This document shows, piece by piece, positions 36,524 through 45,101 of a DNA stretch of 64,000 bases. The notes beneath the pieces were generated by a model. It was not told the DNA's origin, ran no database searches, and worked only from the letters and a program-made list of their open reading frames with translations. The number at the start of each line of letters is the position of its first letter. Within the stretch, counting starts at the first letter, position 1. The stretch is taken from NCBI RefSeq assembly GCF_030817315.1, contig NZ_JAUSZF010000004.1, positions 62,001-126,000 of the forward strand. Direction: 5' to 3'. The stretch comes from Sphingomonas faeni (GTDB taxonomy: Bacteria; Pseudomonadota; Alphaproteobacteria; Sphingomonadales; Sphingomonadaceae). Both the position numbers and the translations under genes were made by a program.

Positions 36524-37707
36524 GTTCTCGTCCCAGCGTTGGCAGGGTAAAGGTTCGGAAACCAACGCTCCGCCACGTCGGCGGGAAAGGCGAGCCGTAA
36601 CGGGGCGCGATGCGACGAGGAGGTCAGCATGCCGCGCTCGACCAGCGCAGCGGTAACGTTGCGCGCTCCGCGCTCCTCATAGCCGGTGAGGGACGGTATT
36701 TTCGAGCGCTCGACCTCACCCGCAAGTACCGCTTCCCGCAACACAGCATAGCTTCCGCGCATCAGCCGCTTCATGCGGATTTCTTCCTCAACATGGATCT
36801 CGATACGGGTGAGCAGCATGTCCGGCTCGAGCAGTCCACTCATGAAACGGATCTGATCGATTGATCGGCTGAGGAAGAACTTGCAGAAGGCAACCAGTCC
36901 GCGTTGCGTGAGATTACCGCGGCCGTCGCGATCACCTTCGCGAGGCCGATCGGCTTGCTGGAGCAGCCTTTTGTACTGCTGCTCCTCACGTGCCAGCCCC
37001 CGCGCGACCGACCAAAGACTGGTGCCGATATCCAGCCGCTTTAACAGCGCATGCGACATCAACCGGGCGACGCGGCCATTTCCGTCGAGGAACGGATGAA
37101 TCCACAAAAAGCGGTGATGGACAGCGCCGACCGTCATCAACTGACGCAGACGGGTGAGCGGGGGCGAGGCATATGCCTTCTCGAACCGCATCATGAACCG
37201 CGATAGATCGTCATGTTCGGGGGGGAGGTGCCGCCCCACTTCAACGTCGCGCGTCCGCCACTCTCCGGGAACGATAGGCAGCTTTTCGCCGGTCTTGGGA
37301 TTCGTTATCCAGAGCATCTCGGGGGGGAGCAGCGAGCAGAACTCCTCGTGCAACCAGGCGGCATAGGCAGCTGAGGCGGGCCAGACATCCGGATCGCGCC
37401 CTTCGTCAATTAGCCGCTGAACGTGGATGTGGGCGACGGCTTCCTGCTGGAGCTCACGCCGCTTAGGCTCGGCAGAAAATTCATTTGTGAGCGCCCGATC
37501 GATATCGCGCGGATGCGTGTCATGGCCTTCGATTAGGTTTGAATAATAGCAGTTCATTGACCGGACGAGGTCGCCGATAGACTCTCGCAGGATTGGATGG
37601 ATCCTCGCGGCCAGATGCTTAGCTTCACCGACTAAGGCGAGAACCTCGTCGTCGAGCGCCCCTGCGGCTTCCTCAGGGACCATCGGCTCCATTGATGCAA
37701 CATCCAT
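36520..37707 (-). CDS. Fic family protein (AMP-transferase fold)
   Basis: A 395-residue Fic protein with the full active-site motif HPFLDGNGR (residues 204-212), so nucleotidyl transfer to a target hydroxyl is possible. An N-terminal autoinhibitory-type motif SNLIEG (56-61) matches the [S/T]xxxE[G/N] pattern of self-inhibited class II Fic proteins. The C-terminal ~110 residues (LTGYEERGARNVTAALVERGML) look like a winged helix. It is first gene of an operon with the broken ATPase. TGCCGGTT repeats precede its start. Confidence 0.9.
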   Translation of the reverse strand: MDVASMEPMVPEEAAGALDDEVLALVGEAKHLAARIHPILRESIGDLVRSMNCYYSNLIEGHDTHPRDIDRALTNEFSAEPKRRELQQEAVAHIHVQRLIDEGRDPDVWPASAAYAAWLHEEFCSLLPPEMLWITNPKTGEKLPIVPGEWRTRDVEVGRHLPPEHDDLSRFMMRFEKAYASPPLTRLRQLMTVGAVHHRFLWIHPFLDGNGRVARLMSHALLKRLDIGTSLWSVARGLAREEQQYKRLLQQADRPREGDRDGRGNLTQRGLVAFCKFFLSRSIDQIRFMSGLLEPDMLLTRIEIHVEEEIRMKRLMRGSYAVLREAVLAGEVERSKIPSLTGYEERGARNVTAALVERGMLTSSSHRAPLRLAFPADVAERWFPNLYPANAGTRT

Positions 37708-37719
37708 GTGGACGATTTA

Positions 37720-37807
37720 TGCCGGTTCACGGACCGGTTGTATAGGGCCCATATCCTCACCAAATGAGCTCTTACCGCCTACAATTATGCCGGTTGGTTT
37801 GCCGGTT
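37720..37807. promoter_or_regulatory. CCGGTT repeat cluster upstream of the Fic operon
   Basis: TGCCGGTT occurs at 37720, 37788 and 37800, and ACCGGTT at 37733, all within 88 bases just before the Fic start. The first two copies are spaced about one helical turn apart, as are the last two. Binding sites for an autoregulator are the simplest reading. Confidence 0.4.
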
Positions 37808-37856
37808 CGTATGCCGCTTCATTTGTAGAACCAGTCAACCCGATGTGATCGTCAGC

Positions 37857-38535
37857 TCAAAGGAATTGGGATTGATGAGTAGGAAGGGCGGTACACCGGC
37901 AGCAAACCTTACCTTTCGGACCATCGTCGTACCGCGGTCGCGACCTCGGCCTCTGGATGACGATGTGCTGACTTTCTACCTGCAGTGTCCGACCCCGCAT
38001 CAGCTGAGAAGGGTAGGGAGCCACGACGTCCTTCAGGTCGTCCCACGGTGCCGATAGCCACCGATCATAGTCGTCGTCATGAAGAACGACAGGCATCGCT
38101 TTAGGGTGGATCGGCGCCACGATCGCGTTCGGCTCTGTTGTGAGGAATCCGTACGCATTGCCGCGCTCCGTCGGCCGCCGGATACCGGCAAAGGCGAAGA
38201 TCGGGCAACTAGGTACGTCGAACCAGTGCAGCGGCTTTTTTCCGTCCTCGCCAGGCGCGATCCCGAACTCGGAAAATGCCGTCACCGGGACCAGGCAGCG
38301 GCGTGCGGGCGTCGTCAGCATTGACCGCCAGAAGCTGGAACTGAGATTGCGCACGTTGGTCACGTACTTGGTAAGTTTGACCGCCGGATCGAGCTTGCGC
38401 GGCACCTGGGTAGGCACGCCCCATTCCATCCGCTCGATCTTCCGATCGGCCCCGTCCTGAACGACGACCTGGCCATAGAACATGGGGTAATCGCGGATCG
38501 TACTGAACCCTTTTACGACTTTGACGGGCGATATC
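37857..38535 (-). pseudogene. SRAP (YedK/HMCES-like) protein, N-terminus lost to an IS110
   Basis: The body of an SOS-response-associated peptidase is clear: RMEWGVPTQ, KYVTNVRNLSSSFWRSML, CLVPVTAFSEFG, FAFAGIRRPTE, FLTTEPNAIVAPIHPKAMPVVL and APYPSQLM. The N-terminal MC start, whose Cys forms the thiazolidine bond to abasic DNA, is absent; the upstream sequence runs into the IS110 region. About 45 extra residues follow the normal end. Without the catalytic Cys the product should be inactive. Confidence 0.75.
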
Positions 38536-39850
38536 GGTGCCAGCAAAGTTCGGCGCCAAGATGAAGCGCTGGTTGGGGAAGTAACCCTGATCCTGCCTAT
38601 GACGGAGGACGACCATGAGCGCGTATGTCGGTTTGGACGTTTCGTTGAAAGAGACAGCGGTATCGGTGCGACGGGGCGGCAAACGCATCTGGCGTGGGAA
38701 ATGTGCGTCAGATCCGAAGGTTTTAGCTGATTTGATCCGCGCACGCGCGCCGGACGCCGAGCGGGTCGTATTCGAAACCGGTCAATTGTCGACGTGGTTC
38801 TACCATGCGCTCAAGGCCGATGGTGTTCCTCCCATCTGCGTTGATGCGCGGCACGCGAAAGCTGCGCTGGATATGGCCGCGAATAAGACAGACGCTAACG
38901 ACGCGGATGGTCTGGCGCATATTGCAGAAGTCGGCTTCTATCGAGAAGTTCGGGTAAAGGGGTTCGAGAGCATGCTGATGCGTACGCTGGTCGCGGCGCG
39001 AGATCAGCTTCTCAAAGTGATCGTTCAGATGTCGAACCAGATTCGAGGACTGATGAAGACCTTTGGCCTAGTCGTGCCGAAAAGCGCTGGCGGTGCTTTT
39101 GAAGGCCATGTCCGTCGATTACTGGCGGATAATGCCCAGCTTGAACGGATCGTCTTGCCGATGCTCGATGCCTGGCGAGGGTTGCGTATGCAGGCTGCTA
39201 AACTTGATGGGCAACTTCGTGCCGCCTCGCGGTTGGATCAACGATGCGCTCTACTCATGTCCATTCCTGGCATCGGTCCGGTCACGGCGTCTTCGTTCGT
39301 TGCAGCCGTGGAAGAACCTGGCAATTTCAAATCATCTCGTGCGGTAGGCGCTTGGCTTGGTTTGACGACCAGGCGCTACCAGTCCGGCGAAGTCGATTAC
39401 GGCGGCCACATATCCCGTCGGGGAGATCCGCGCCTCCGCGGCCTGGTTTACGAGGCCGCTGTCGTGATCTTGACGCGTTCGACGGGCGAAAGCACTTTGA
39501 AACAGTGGGGTGTCGGATTGAGGGAACGTCTCGGCTTCAAGAGAGCAGCCGTGGCGGTCGCTCGCAAACATGCCGTCATCATGCACCGTATGCTGCATAC
39601 CGGAGAGCTTTTCGACCGGACCGCTGGCGCTGCCGTCAGCTGACAACAGCTTGACCGAAATGCCAGCCTGAGGATGCCCCTGCCGGGGCGTAGGCCGGAT
39701 CATTCCGCTATGTCCGTTGCGAAAGGCGACACTGCCTGAATGCGCATAGAACATTGGAAGATCCGCTTTTACGAAAACCCATCCTGCGGCGCCAAATGGC
39801 GACCGCGTAGACGACCATGTACCGGCAGAAGCAGTCATCAGATGATGCTT
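38535..39850 (+). mobile_element. IS110-family element (ends approximate)
   Basis: The element carries the transposase at 38615-39643. The left end lies after SRAP similarity is lost, and the right end lies somewhere in the ~200 non-coding bases after the transposase. IS110 elements lack strong inverted repeats, so the ends cannot be fixed by eye. The longer non-coding flank (39644-39850) is the likelier place for a guide (bridge) RNA. Confidence 0.6.
38615..39643 (+). CDS. IS110-family transposase (DEDD recombinase)
   Basis: A 342-residue protein with the RuvC-like N-terminal domain (YVGLDVSLKETAVSV, FETGQLSTWFYHAL, DARHAKAALDMAANKTDANDADGLA) and the C-terminal transposase_20 domain with the serine region (LMSIPGIGPVTASSFVAAV, GAWLGLTTRRYQSGEVDYGG, GDPRLRGLVYEAA). 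It is preceded by GGAGG close to the ATG and appears intact. Confidence 0.93.
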   Translation: MSAYVGLDVSLKETAVSVRRGGKRIWRGKCASDPKVLADLIRARAPDAERVVFETGQLSTWFYHALKADGVPPICVDARHAKAALDMAANKTDANDADGLAHIAEVGFYREVRVKGFESMLMRTLVAARDQLLKVIVQMSNQIRGLMKTFGLVVPKSAGGAFEGHVRRLLADNAQLERIVLPMLDAWRGLRMQAAKLDGQLRAASRLDQRCALLMSIPGIGPVTASSFVAAVEEPGNFKSSRAVGAWLGLTTRRYQSGEVDYGGHISRRGDPRLRGLVYEAAVVILTRSTGESTLKQWGVGLRERLGFKRAAVAVARKHAVIMHRMLHTGELFDRTAGAAVS

Positions 39851-40213
39851 TTAACAGGTAGGAAATGTGCCCGATGAAATATCCTTGACCCCACCGCGAT
39901 TAGACGACGGAGCCAGTTATCCGCTAACGATCGGCACGGACCGCTCAGGGGACGCAAAACACCTGGGGCTGTTGAAAGGCCTTCGCCTCGCGGCTCGCTG
40001 TCCCGATAGCACGCCATTTCGGAATTGGCCGAGTTGGATCGCCACCATCCACGGCTGATGCAAAAATCAATTCTTTGCATCAAAACCTAGAGGACAGCTG
40101 ACCGGCAGAAAGCCAGTTATGTTGGGGCCATGCTAACGTACGTTAGCTATCCCCATCGGAACCAATCCAGACTCAAGCACTTCTATCCTCAGTATATTGT
40201 TAGGAGAAAAGAA
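39644..40213. other. Intergenic stretch with IS110 right flank and a hairpin
   Basis: The first ~200 bases belong with the IS110 element. The rest holds no gene that I can support. A perfect 9-bp hairpin (TGATGCAAA/TTTGCATCA, 40056-40082) lies about 130 bases before the Gly-rich gene. Confidence 0.4.
40056..40082. repeat. Hairpin or operator-like inverted repeat
   Basis: TGATGCAAA and TTTGCATCA flank a 9-base AT-rich spacer. There is no T-run. It may be a regulator site for the downstream small secreted protein. Confidence 0.35.
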
Positions 40214-40699
40214 ATGCGCATTCTGACTTCGATCGCCGCTATTTCGCTGATCATCCCAAGTGTTGCCCTGGCCCAGACAGGTGGTACGTCCGGTGGTGCC
40301 GGTGGCACGACATCTGGCGGCAGCATGGGTGGTTCCACCGCCGGCGGCGGCATGGGCGGCTCCACCACGGGCGGCAGCATGGGTGGCGACCAGATGGGAA
40401 CATCTGGTTCGACGGGACAATCGGGCACTTCGGCAAGCGGTTCCAGCACGACCGGCAAGAGCACGACCCGTTCGTCGCGCGGCAAGTCGTCGACCAGCCG
40501 TACGCGCGGCACGTCGGGCGCCGGCAGCAGCTCGAGCGACACCGGCAGCATGGGTACCGATAGCACGGGCGGCAGCATGGGCGGCACGTCGACTACGGGT
40601 TCGATGGGCACCGGAACGGGTGGCTCCATGACTGGCGGCACAGTGGGTGGCTCGGGAACGACTGGCTCGACCACCAGCGGCAGCACGACGCCGAACTGA
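40214..40699 (+). CDS. Small secreted Gly/Ser/Thr-rich protein
   Basis: A 161-residue protein starting at ATG 40214 after AGGAG. A signal peptide (ILTSIAAISLIIPSVALAQ) is followed by an almost pure Gly/Ser/Thr/Met mature chain with repeated GGSMGG and TTGS units and a short basic segment (TTRSSRGKSSTSRTRG). No Cys or folded domain is visible. Such low-complexity proteins are common in sphingomonads, and a cell-surface or stress-related role is only a guess. A terminator follows. Confidence 0.8.
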   Translation: MRILTSIAAISLIIPSVALAQTGGTSGGAGGTTSGGSMGGSTAGGGMGGSTTGGSMGGDQMGTSGSTGQSGTSASGSSTTGKSTTRSSRGKSSTSRTRGTSGAGSSSSDTGSMGTDSTGGSMGGTSTTGSMGTGTGGSMTGGTVGGSGTTGSTTSGSTTPN

Positions 40700-40722
40700 T
40701 ATAGTTCTAACGACTTTCCGAG

Positions 40723-40753
40723 GGGCTGGCCGAGCGATCGGTCGGCCCTTTCT
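40723..40753 (+). terminator. Terminator after the Gly-rich protein gene
   Basis: GGGCTGGCCGA pairs with TCGGTCGGCCC (two G-U pairs) around GCGA, followed by TTTCT. Confidence 0.7.
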
Positions 40754-40852
40754 GTGTTTGTCCGGCGCGTCGCCAGTCCGTTTCGTGCCGTGGCAAGTCG
40801 TCACCAAGCGAGAGCACAACACCTCTCCGTCTCTGCGATGCAGAAAGCACCG

Positions 40853-41021
40853 AGACTGTTGAAAAACTCGGGAAGCAGTCAATGTGGTCACCTGACGCCT
40901 GATATGATCGCTAGCAGGACACCGGTTGCGCACAAGGAGTTGTGGCAGCCGAGAGGACATTGGAAGAATGTTGCTGACTTGAGCGCCGCCTCCAAGCCGG
41001 GACGAGTTTTTCAACAGCCTC
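40853..41021. repeat. MITE-like element
   Basis: The ends AGACTGTTGAAAAACTCG and, inverted, AGGCTGTTGAAAAACTCG match at 17 of 18 positions and enclose about 130 non-coding bases. CACCG flanks both sides to within one base, as expected for a target duplication. The ends resemble those of full transposons with GGCTGTTGAAAAA termini, so a parent element probably exists elsewhere in the genome. Confidence 0.6.
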
Positions 41022-41128
41022 CACCGGTTTTGCATCGACGCCGATCCGTAGGATGGGCCTAGGTCGAGTTTCAGTTTTCGCAGCGAGCATCGCTAGCGGG
41101 CCGATGCCGAAAGATATAAACGACTGGT

Positions 41129-41310
41129 ATGAGCGACGATCCAAAATTGTACCGAGAGCGTGCGGACGCCGAGCGTGCAGAGGCTGAGATTTCCACGCTA
41201 CCTAACGTTCGCACCAGGGCACTTCGATCGGCAGAGCGATGGGAAGAAATGGCTCAGCGCGCTGAACGTGTTCAAAGCCTAGCTGCCGAACGGTATAGCC
41301 ATTCGGGCAC
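41129..41310 (+). pseudogene. Small charged helical protein, interrupted by an IS3
   Basis: The first ~60 codons read MSDDPKLYRERADAERAEAE and continue with Arg/Glu-rich helix (TRALRSAERWEEMAQRAERV). This resembles short cytosolic hypothetical proteins of sphingomonads. The frame enters the IS3 at 41311 and so acquires foreign residues. I cannot find the native 3' end with confidence after 42560. Confidence 0.5.
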
Positions 41311-41328
41311 TGACGTGACCCCCGTCTT

Positions 41329-42234
41329 TCATCCAGCGGCAACCAGAGACCGGCCGTTATTGTCGCGCAGGAGCGTGGGCGAAGCAACGGGCGGGTTTAA
41401 ACCCGCCCGTTGCTTTTCGAGCTCGGTGGCAAAGGCCGCCGGTGTGGCGTAGCCAAGCGAGGAGTGCGGCCGCTCGGTGTTGTAGTCGTCGACCCAGCGC
41501 GCGAGAATCGCCCGCGCCTGGCGGACCGTGAAGAACAGCGTCTCGTTGAGCAGCTCGTCGCGCATGCGACCGTTGAAGCTTTCGACGAACCCGTTCTGCG
41601 TCGGCTTGCCCGGCGCGATATAGTGCCACTCGACGCCGACATCTCCCGACCACGCGAGCACCGCGTTCGAGGTGAGCTCGGTTCCGTTGTCGCTGACGAT
41701 CATTTTGGGCGCGCCGCGCTCGGCGATCAGATCGGCAAGTTCGCGCACCACCCGCTTGCCCGAGATCGACGTGTCGAGCACCGCTCGCAAACACTCGCGC
41801 GTCACGTCGTCGACGATGTTGAGGATGCGGAACCGCCGACCGGTTGCCATCTGATCGTGCACGAAGTCCAGGCTCCAGCGCTGGTTGGGCAGCGCCAGCA
41901 CCGGTGCGGGTGCCCGCGCGCCAACGGCGCGCTTTCGTCCCTTCCGGCGACGCACCGTCAGCCCTTCCTCGCGGTAGAGCCGCTGGGTCTTCTTGCGGTT
42001 GATCGTGATGCCGTCCCGGCGCAGCAGGATGTGTAACCGCCGATAGCCGAACCGCCGGCGCTGCTGCGCCAGCTCGCGCAATCGCGACCGCAGGTCGCCA
42101 TCATCTGATTGGCACGAGCGATACCGCATGCTTTTGCGATCCGCCCCGACGACAGCACACGCCCGCCGCTCGCTCATCCCCAGCGCCGTCTGGAGATGCG
42201 CGACCGCTTCCCGCTTCGCGGCGGGCGTCACCAT
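41329..42234 (-). CDS. IS3 family transposase OrfB
   Basis: A 301-residue integrase-core protein. It has the HTH_21 region ([22 protein letters not shown]) and DDE motifs in [21 protein letters not shown] and the Glu of [18 protein letters not shown]. Its start overlaps OrfA in another frame at a run of A residues (TCAAAAAAATGG), the expected site for programmed frameshifting to an OrfAB fusion. Confidence 0.92.
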   Translation of the reverse strand: MVTPAAKREAVAHLQTALGMSERRACAVVGADRKSMRYRSCQSDDGDLRSRLRELAQQRRRFGYRRLHILLRRDGITINRKKTQRLYREEGLTVRRRKGRKRAVGARAPAPVLALPNQRWSLDFVHDQMATGRRFRILNIVDDVTRECLRAVLDTSISGKRVVRELADLIAERGAPKMIVSDNGTELTSNAVLAWSGDVGVEWHYIAPGKPTQNGFVESFNGRMRDELLNETLFFTVRQARAILARWVDDYNTERPHSSLGYATPAAFATELEKQRAGLNPPVASPTLLRDNNGRSLVAAG

Positions 42235-42494
42235 TTTTTTGACAGCAGGTCCTTCAGACCTGCGTTGTCGAGCATCGTGTCCGCCAACAGCCGCTTGAGC
42301 CGACCGTTCTCCTCCTCAAGCGCCCGGAGCCGCTTCGCATCGGACACCTCCAGGCCGCCAAACTTAGCCTTCCAGGCGTAGTAGGTCGCGCTCGACATCC
42401 CGTGCCGTCGGCACAGATCCGTCACCACCGCGCCAGCCTCGGCCTCTTTCAGGATGCCGATGATCTGCTCTTCCGAAAACTGCTTCCGCTTCAT
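42228..42494 (-). CDS. IS3 family transposase OrfA
   Basis: An 88-residue helix-turn-helix protein ([35 protein letters not shown]) followed by a leucine-zipper helix ([20 protein letters not shown]). ATG 42494 opens directly on the conserved domain; a longer frame to 42533 adds an unconserved leader. Confidence 0.88.
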   Translation of the reverse strand: MKRKQFSEEQIIGILKEAEAGAVVTDLCRRHGMSSATYYAWKAKFGGLEVSDAKRLRALEEENGRLKRLLADTMLDNAGLKDLLSKKW

Positions 42495-42608
42495 CTGTCC
42501 GTCCCTTCTTCCGGGGTCGGACTCTAGCTCCAACTGGAGGAAAAAACGGGGGTCACGTCACGGGCAGTCTGGACTTGCACACTGCGCCTACGGCTTATAC
42601 CCGCCCAC

Positions 42609-43925
42609 ATGATGATCGAAGCGAGCAAGCACGGTATCCTGCAGCGTGCGCTTGCCAATGCGGGCAAACTGCTAGGTGGAAAAACTGCCGCTGGCGTTAT
42701 GCAGCTCGCGAGCTTCGCGCTGGCTGCCCGTGGTCTTGGGAAAGCCGAATTCGGTGTCTTCTCTGTCGTTACCGCCCAAGCCATGGTATTCACCGGTCTT
42801 GCTACCTTCGAGTCGAACCAGGCTATTATTCGCTACGGCGTGCCACATCTCGAACACGGCGATCATCGCGCGATTCAGGCGCTGTTCAAGGCGGGAACGG
42901 TCCTCGACATCGGCGCGGCTTTAGTCGCGGCAATCGCGATTATTCTCACCGCTCCACTGCTGGGGCATTGGCTCGGCTGGACGGCGGATCTAACCAGGTT
43001 CGCGCAAGCCATGGCACCGCTGCCGCTGGCGAACGCGATCGGTACACCCAAAGGAATGCTCCGGCTCTTCAACCGTTTCGATCTTTTGAGCGGGCACGTC
43101 GTGGTTACACCGCTTGTCCGATTGGCGCTGATCGGGGTGCTTGGGCTGCTGGGGATGTCCCTTGGATGGTATGTGGCAGCATGGGTCGTTGCCGGCATCG
43201 TTGGCGCGTTCGTAGCTGTATTCCTGGCGTGGCGTGAAGCCTATCGGCTTCGACTGCTCGCGTTGATCGACACGCGCATGCGTGGCCTTTCAATCGACAA
43301 TCCGGGCCTGTGGCGGTTCTCGCTGTTCTCCAACCTCAACTCGTCGCTAGCACTCATCCCAGGGCAATTGGCGATCGTCATGGTTGCAGGCATACTTGGC
43401 GAAAGTGCCGCTGGCCTTTTCCGGGTTGCACGCGAGATCGGAACCGGGCTGTTGAAGCCCGTCGACCTCGTCAATCAAGCGATCTACCCCGACATGGCTC
43501 GTTTGATCGCGGGCGGAAATTGGCGTGAGTTACGGCATACGGCGGTCCGGGCCGGTGGACTGGCGGGCCTTGTCGGCGCTGGCCTTACCCTGCTCACATG
43601 GATAGCCGGACCATCAATAATCGCCGTTATTTTTGGGCCTGATTTCAAAGCGGCTACCCCGGTTCTCATCGCTATCGCGGCAGCAACGTCTCTGCGCGTC
43701 ATAGCCTTCGCTGCCGATCCGATCATGTATGCACTGGGGCGGCCGGACACACCCTTTGCGATCACGGCATTTACCAGTCTGCTCTTCGTCGCCATTCTAA
43801 TCTGGCGGCTGCATATCGACGGGCTCGCTGGCGCAGGATGGGCTTTTCTCGGCATGAGCGCGGCCGGCGCGGTGCTGTCTACGATCGCTGCCCAGCGCGC
43901 CATTCACATCAGGAGCAAGACATGA
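42609..43925 (+). CDS. Polysaccharide flippase-like membrane protein (Wzx/MATE-type)
   Basis: A 438-residue protein with about 12 hydrophobic helices. The opening (GILQRALANAGKLLGGKTAAGVMQLASFALAARGLGKAEFG) is the usual start of oligosaccharide flippases of the polysaccharide-biosynthesis family, and VDLVNQAIYPDMARLIAGGN is the typical mid-protein block. It should move lipid-linked glycan across the inner membrane. The stop overlaps the HIT gene by four bases. No glycosyltransferase cluster is adjacent, and the upstream side was altered by an IS3 that ends 48 bases before the start. Confidence 0.8.
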   Translation: MMIEASKHGILQRALANAGKLLGGKTAAGVMQLASFALAARGLGKAEFGVFSVVTAQAMVFTGLATFESNQAIIRYGVPHLEHGDHRAIQALFKAGTVLDIGAALVAAIAIILTAPLLGHWLGWTADLTRFAQAMAPLPLANAIGTPKGMLRLFNRFDLLSGHVVVTPLVRLALIGVLGLLGMSLGWYVAAWVVAGIVGAFVAVFLAWREAYRLRLLALIDTRMRGLSIDNPGLWRFSLFSNLNSSLALIPGQLAIVMVAGILGESAAGLFRVAREIGTGLLKPVDLVNQAIYPDMARLIAGGNWRELRHTAVRAGGLAGLVGAGLTLLTWIAGPSIIAVIFGPDFKAATPVLIAIAAATSLRVIAFAADPIMYALGRPDTPFAITAFTSLLFVAILIWRLHIDGLAGAGWAFLGMSAAGAVLSTIAAQRAIHIRSKT

Positions 43926-44356
43926 ACGCGACGATCGAACGGTTCGGATATCCGGGTACGCTGATCCACGAATGGTCGCACTGGGTCGCACTTATCCGTC
44001 TTGCACAGCCGACATTGGGCAGCCTCGTCCTCGCGGCAAAGAGTGACGCGATGGCGTTCGGCGATCTGCCGCCCGCCGCCCATGTCGAACTGACGGTCAT
44101 CACCAAATCGCTGGAGGCCGCGCTTGCCCGTGTCGTCAGCTATGACAAGCTAAACTACCTCATGCTGATGATGGTCGATCCGCACGTCCATTTCCACGTC
44201 ATCCCGAGGTATGACGGCGAACGAACCCTCGGGAACCTGATCCTAAGCGATGAGGGTTGGCCCGGCGTACCGTTGCTCGGTCAGGCTACTCAGTTGACCG
44301 ATGCTGAAGCCGCCACACTGGTGATGGTTATGAAAGCCGCGCTCGAGGAGCAATAG
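43922..44356 (+). CDS. HIT-family nucleotide hydrolase or transferase
   Basis: A 144-residue histidine-triad protein with the motif HVHFHVIPR and a preceding KLNYLMLMMVDPH strand. HIT proteins act on nucleotide phosphates such as dinucleoside polyphosphates or AMP-linked amines. The substrate is unknown. It is coupled to the flippase and converges without a gap on the nucleotidyltransferase gene. Confidence 0.85.
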   Translation: MNATIERFGYPGTLIHEWSHWVALIRLAQPTLGSLVLAAKSDAMAFGDLPPAAHVELTVITKSLEAALARVVSYDKLNYLMLMMVDPHVHFHVIPRYDGERTLGNLILSDEGWPGVPLLGQATQLTDAEAATLVMVMKAALEEQ

Positions 44357-45094
44357 TCAGGCGCTCTTCGCCAGGACAGCACGCCAACTGGCGGCGAGCG
44401 CCTCCGCAATCGGAAGGTCGGCCGGGTAATCGACCTCGGCTGACGGCATGCCGTCGACAACGACGGTGCCGACCTCGATCTGACGTGCCAGTGCATCCAC
44501 GACGCTGAGGTACCAGTTCTCGACACCCGACGGATCGGCAAGCGCCAGCTCGACGGCTTGTCGGAACATTGTAGGGCCGCAGCCGCGGAAGGTGAGCAAG
44601 CCAATGGATTCCGCATGCGTGCGATCAACGGCGAGACGCTTGCCAACGGCGGTCACGATGTCGCCATCGAGCGTGACCTTCATGTCGTCCGCATCATACG
44701 ATGTCTTGTGCGTGATCGTGACGTTGACCGGTGCCCGGCCTTCACGGATCGCGGTTGCGACGATGTCGGGCGAGACGAGCGTGTCACCGTTCAGGATCAG
44801 AAAGTCGCGGTCCATCTCTTCACGTGCCAGCCATAGCGACGCAAGATTGTCTGCAACCTGAAAGAACGGGTTATACATCACGCGCACCGAGGAACGTGCC
44901 TCGATCGCTCGAATGACGCGCTTGGCACCAAAGCCGACAATCACGACAATGTCTTCGATTCCTGCAGCGTTCAAGGCATCGATCTGCCAATCGAGCAGCG
45001 TGCGCCCGGCAAACTCCAGCAGGCATTTCGGGCGATCGCGCGTGATGTCACCCAGTCGGGAACCGCGACCAGCGCTGAGAATGATTGCACGCAT
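44357..45094 (-). CDS. Sugar- or choline-phosphate nucleotidyltransferase
   Basis: A 245-residue NTP-transferase fold enzyme. It has the signature AIILSAGRGSRLGDITRDRPKCLLEF, then VVIVGFGAKRV and the metal-binding FLILNGDTLV. Short length and YNPFFQVADNLASLW resemble the LicC-type phosphocholine cytidylyltransferases and related enzymes that activate surface decorations. ATG 45094 starts the conserved motif directly; the extended frame upstream overlaps the GMC gene. Seven bases separate it from that gene, so it ends the sigma-factor operon. Confidence 0.82.
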   Translation of the reverse strand: MRAIILSAGRGSRLGDITRDRPKCLLEFAGRTLLDWQIDALNAAGIEDIVVIVGFGAKRVIRAIEARSSVRVMYNPFFQVADNLASLWLAREEMDRDFLILNGDTLVSPDIVATAIREGRAPVNVTITHKTSYDADDMKVTLDGDIVTAVGKRLAVDRTHAESIGLLTFRGCGPTMFRQAVELALADPSGVENWYLSVVDALARQIEVGTVVVDGMPSAEVDYPADLPIAEALAASWRAVLAKSA

Positions 45095-45101
45095 CGGGAC
45101 G

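Larger units (their letters stand above)
40700..41128. other. Intergenic stretch with terminator and MITE-like repeat
   Basis: Contains the terminator at 40723 and the inverted-repeat element at 40853. I see no gene in the remainder. Confidence 0.5.
41311..42560 (-). mobile_element. IS3-family element with intact OrfA/OrfB
   Basis: Both ends begin TGACGTGACCCCCGT. CGGGCA occurs on both outer flanks, offset by one base on the left, so the target duplication is not exact. Confidence 0.88.

Noticed and set aside
40260..40690. Repeat units considered as a CRISPR-like array
   Set aside because: The repeats are short, in frame and of variable length (GGC AGC ATG GGC type). They encode a low-complexity protein, and no cas genes are present.
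40133..41035. A 300-codon Ala/Arg-rich minus-strand frame opposite the Gly-rich protein gene
   Set aside because: It arises from the repetitive codons on the other strand, has no ribosome-binding site and crosses the terminator and the MITE.
42575..43237. Plus-strand 220-codon frame overlapping the flippase start
   Set aside because: Its composition (many Arg and Cys) is not protein-like, and the flippase frame explains the same DNA. It might contain a few residues of the IS-interrupted small gene, but this cannot be supported.
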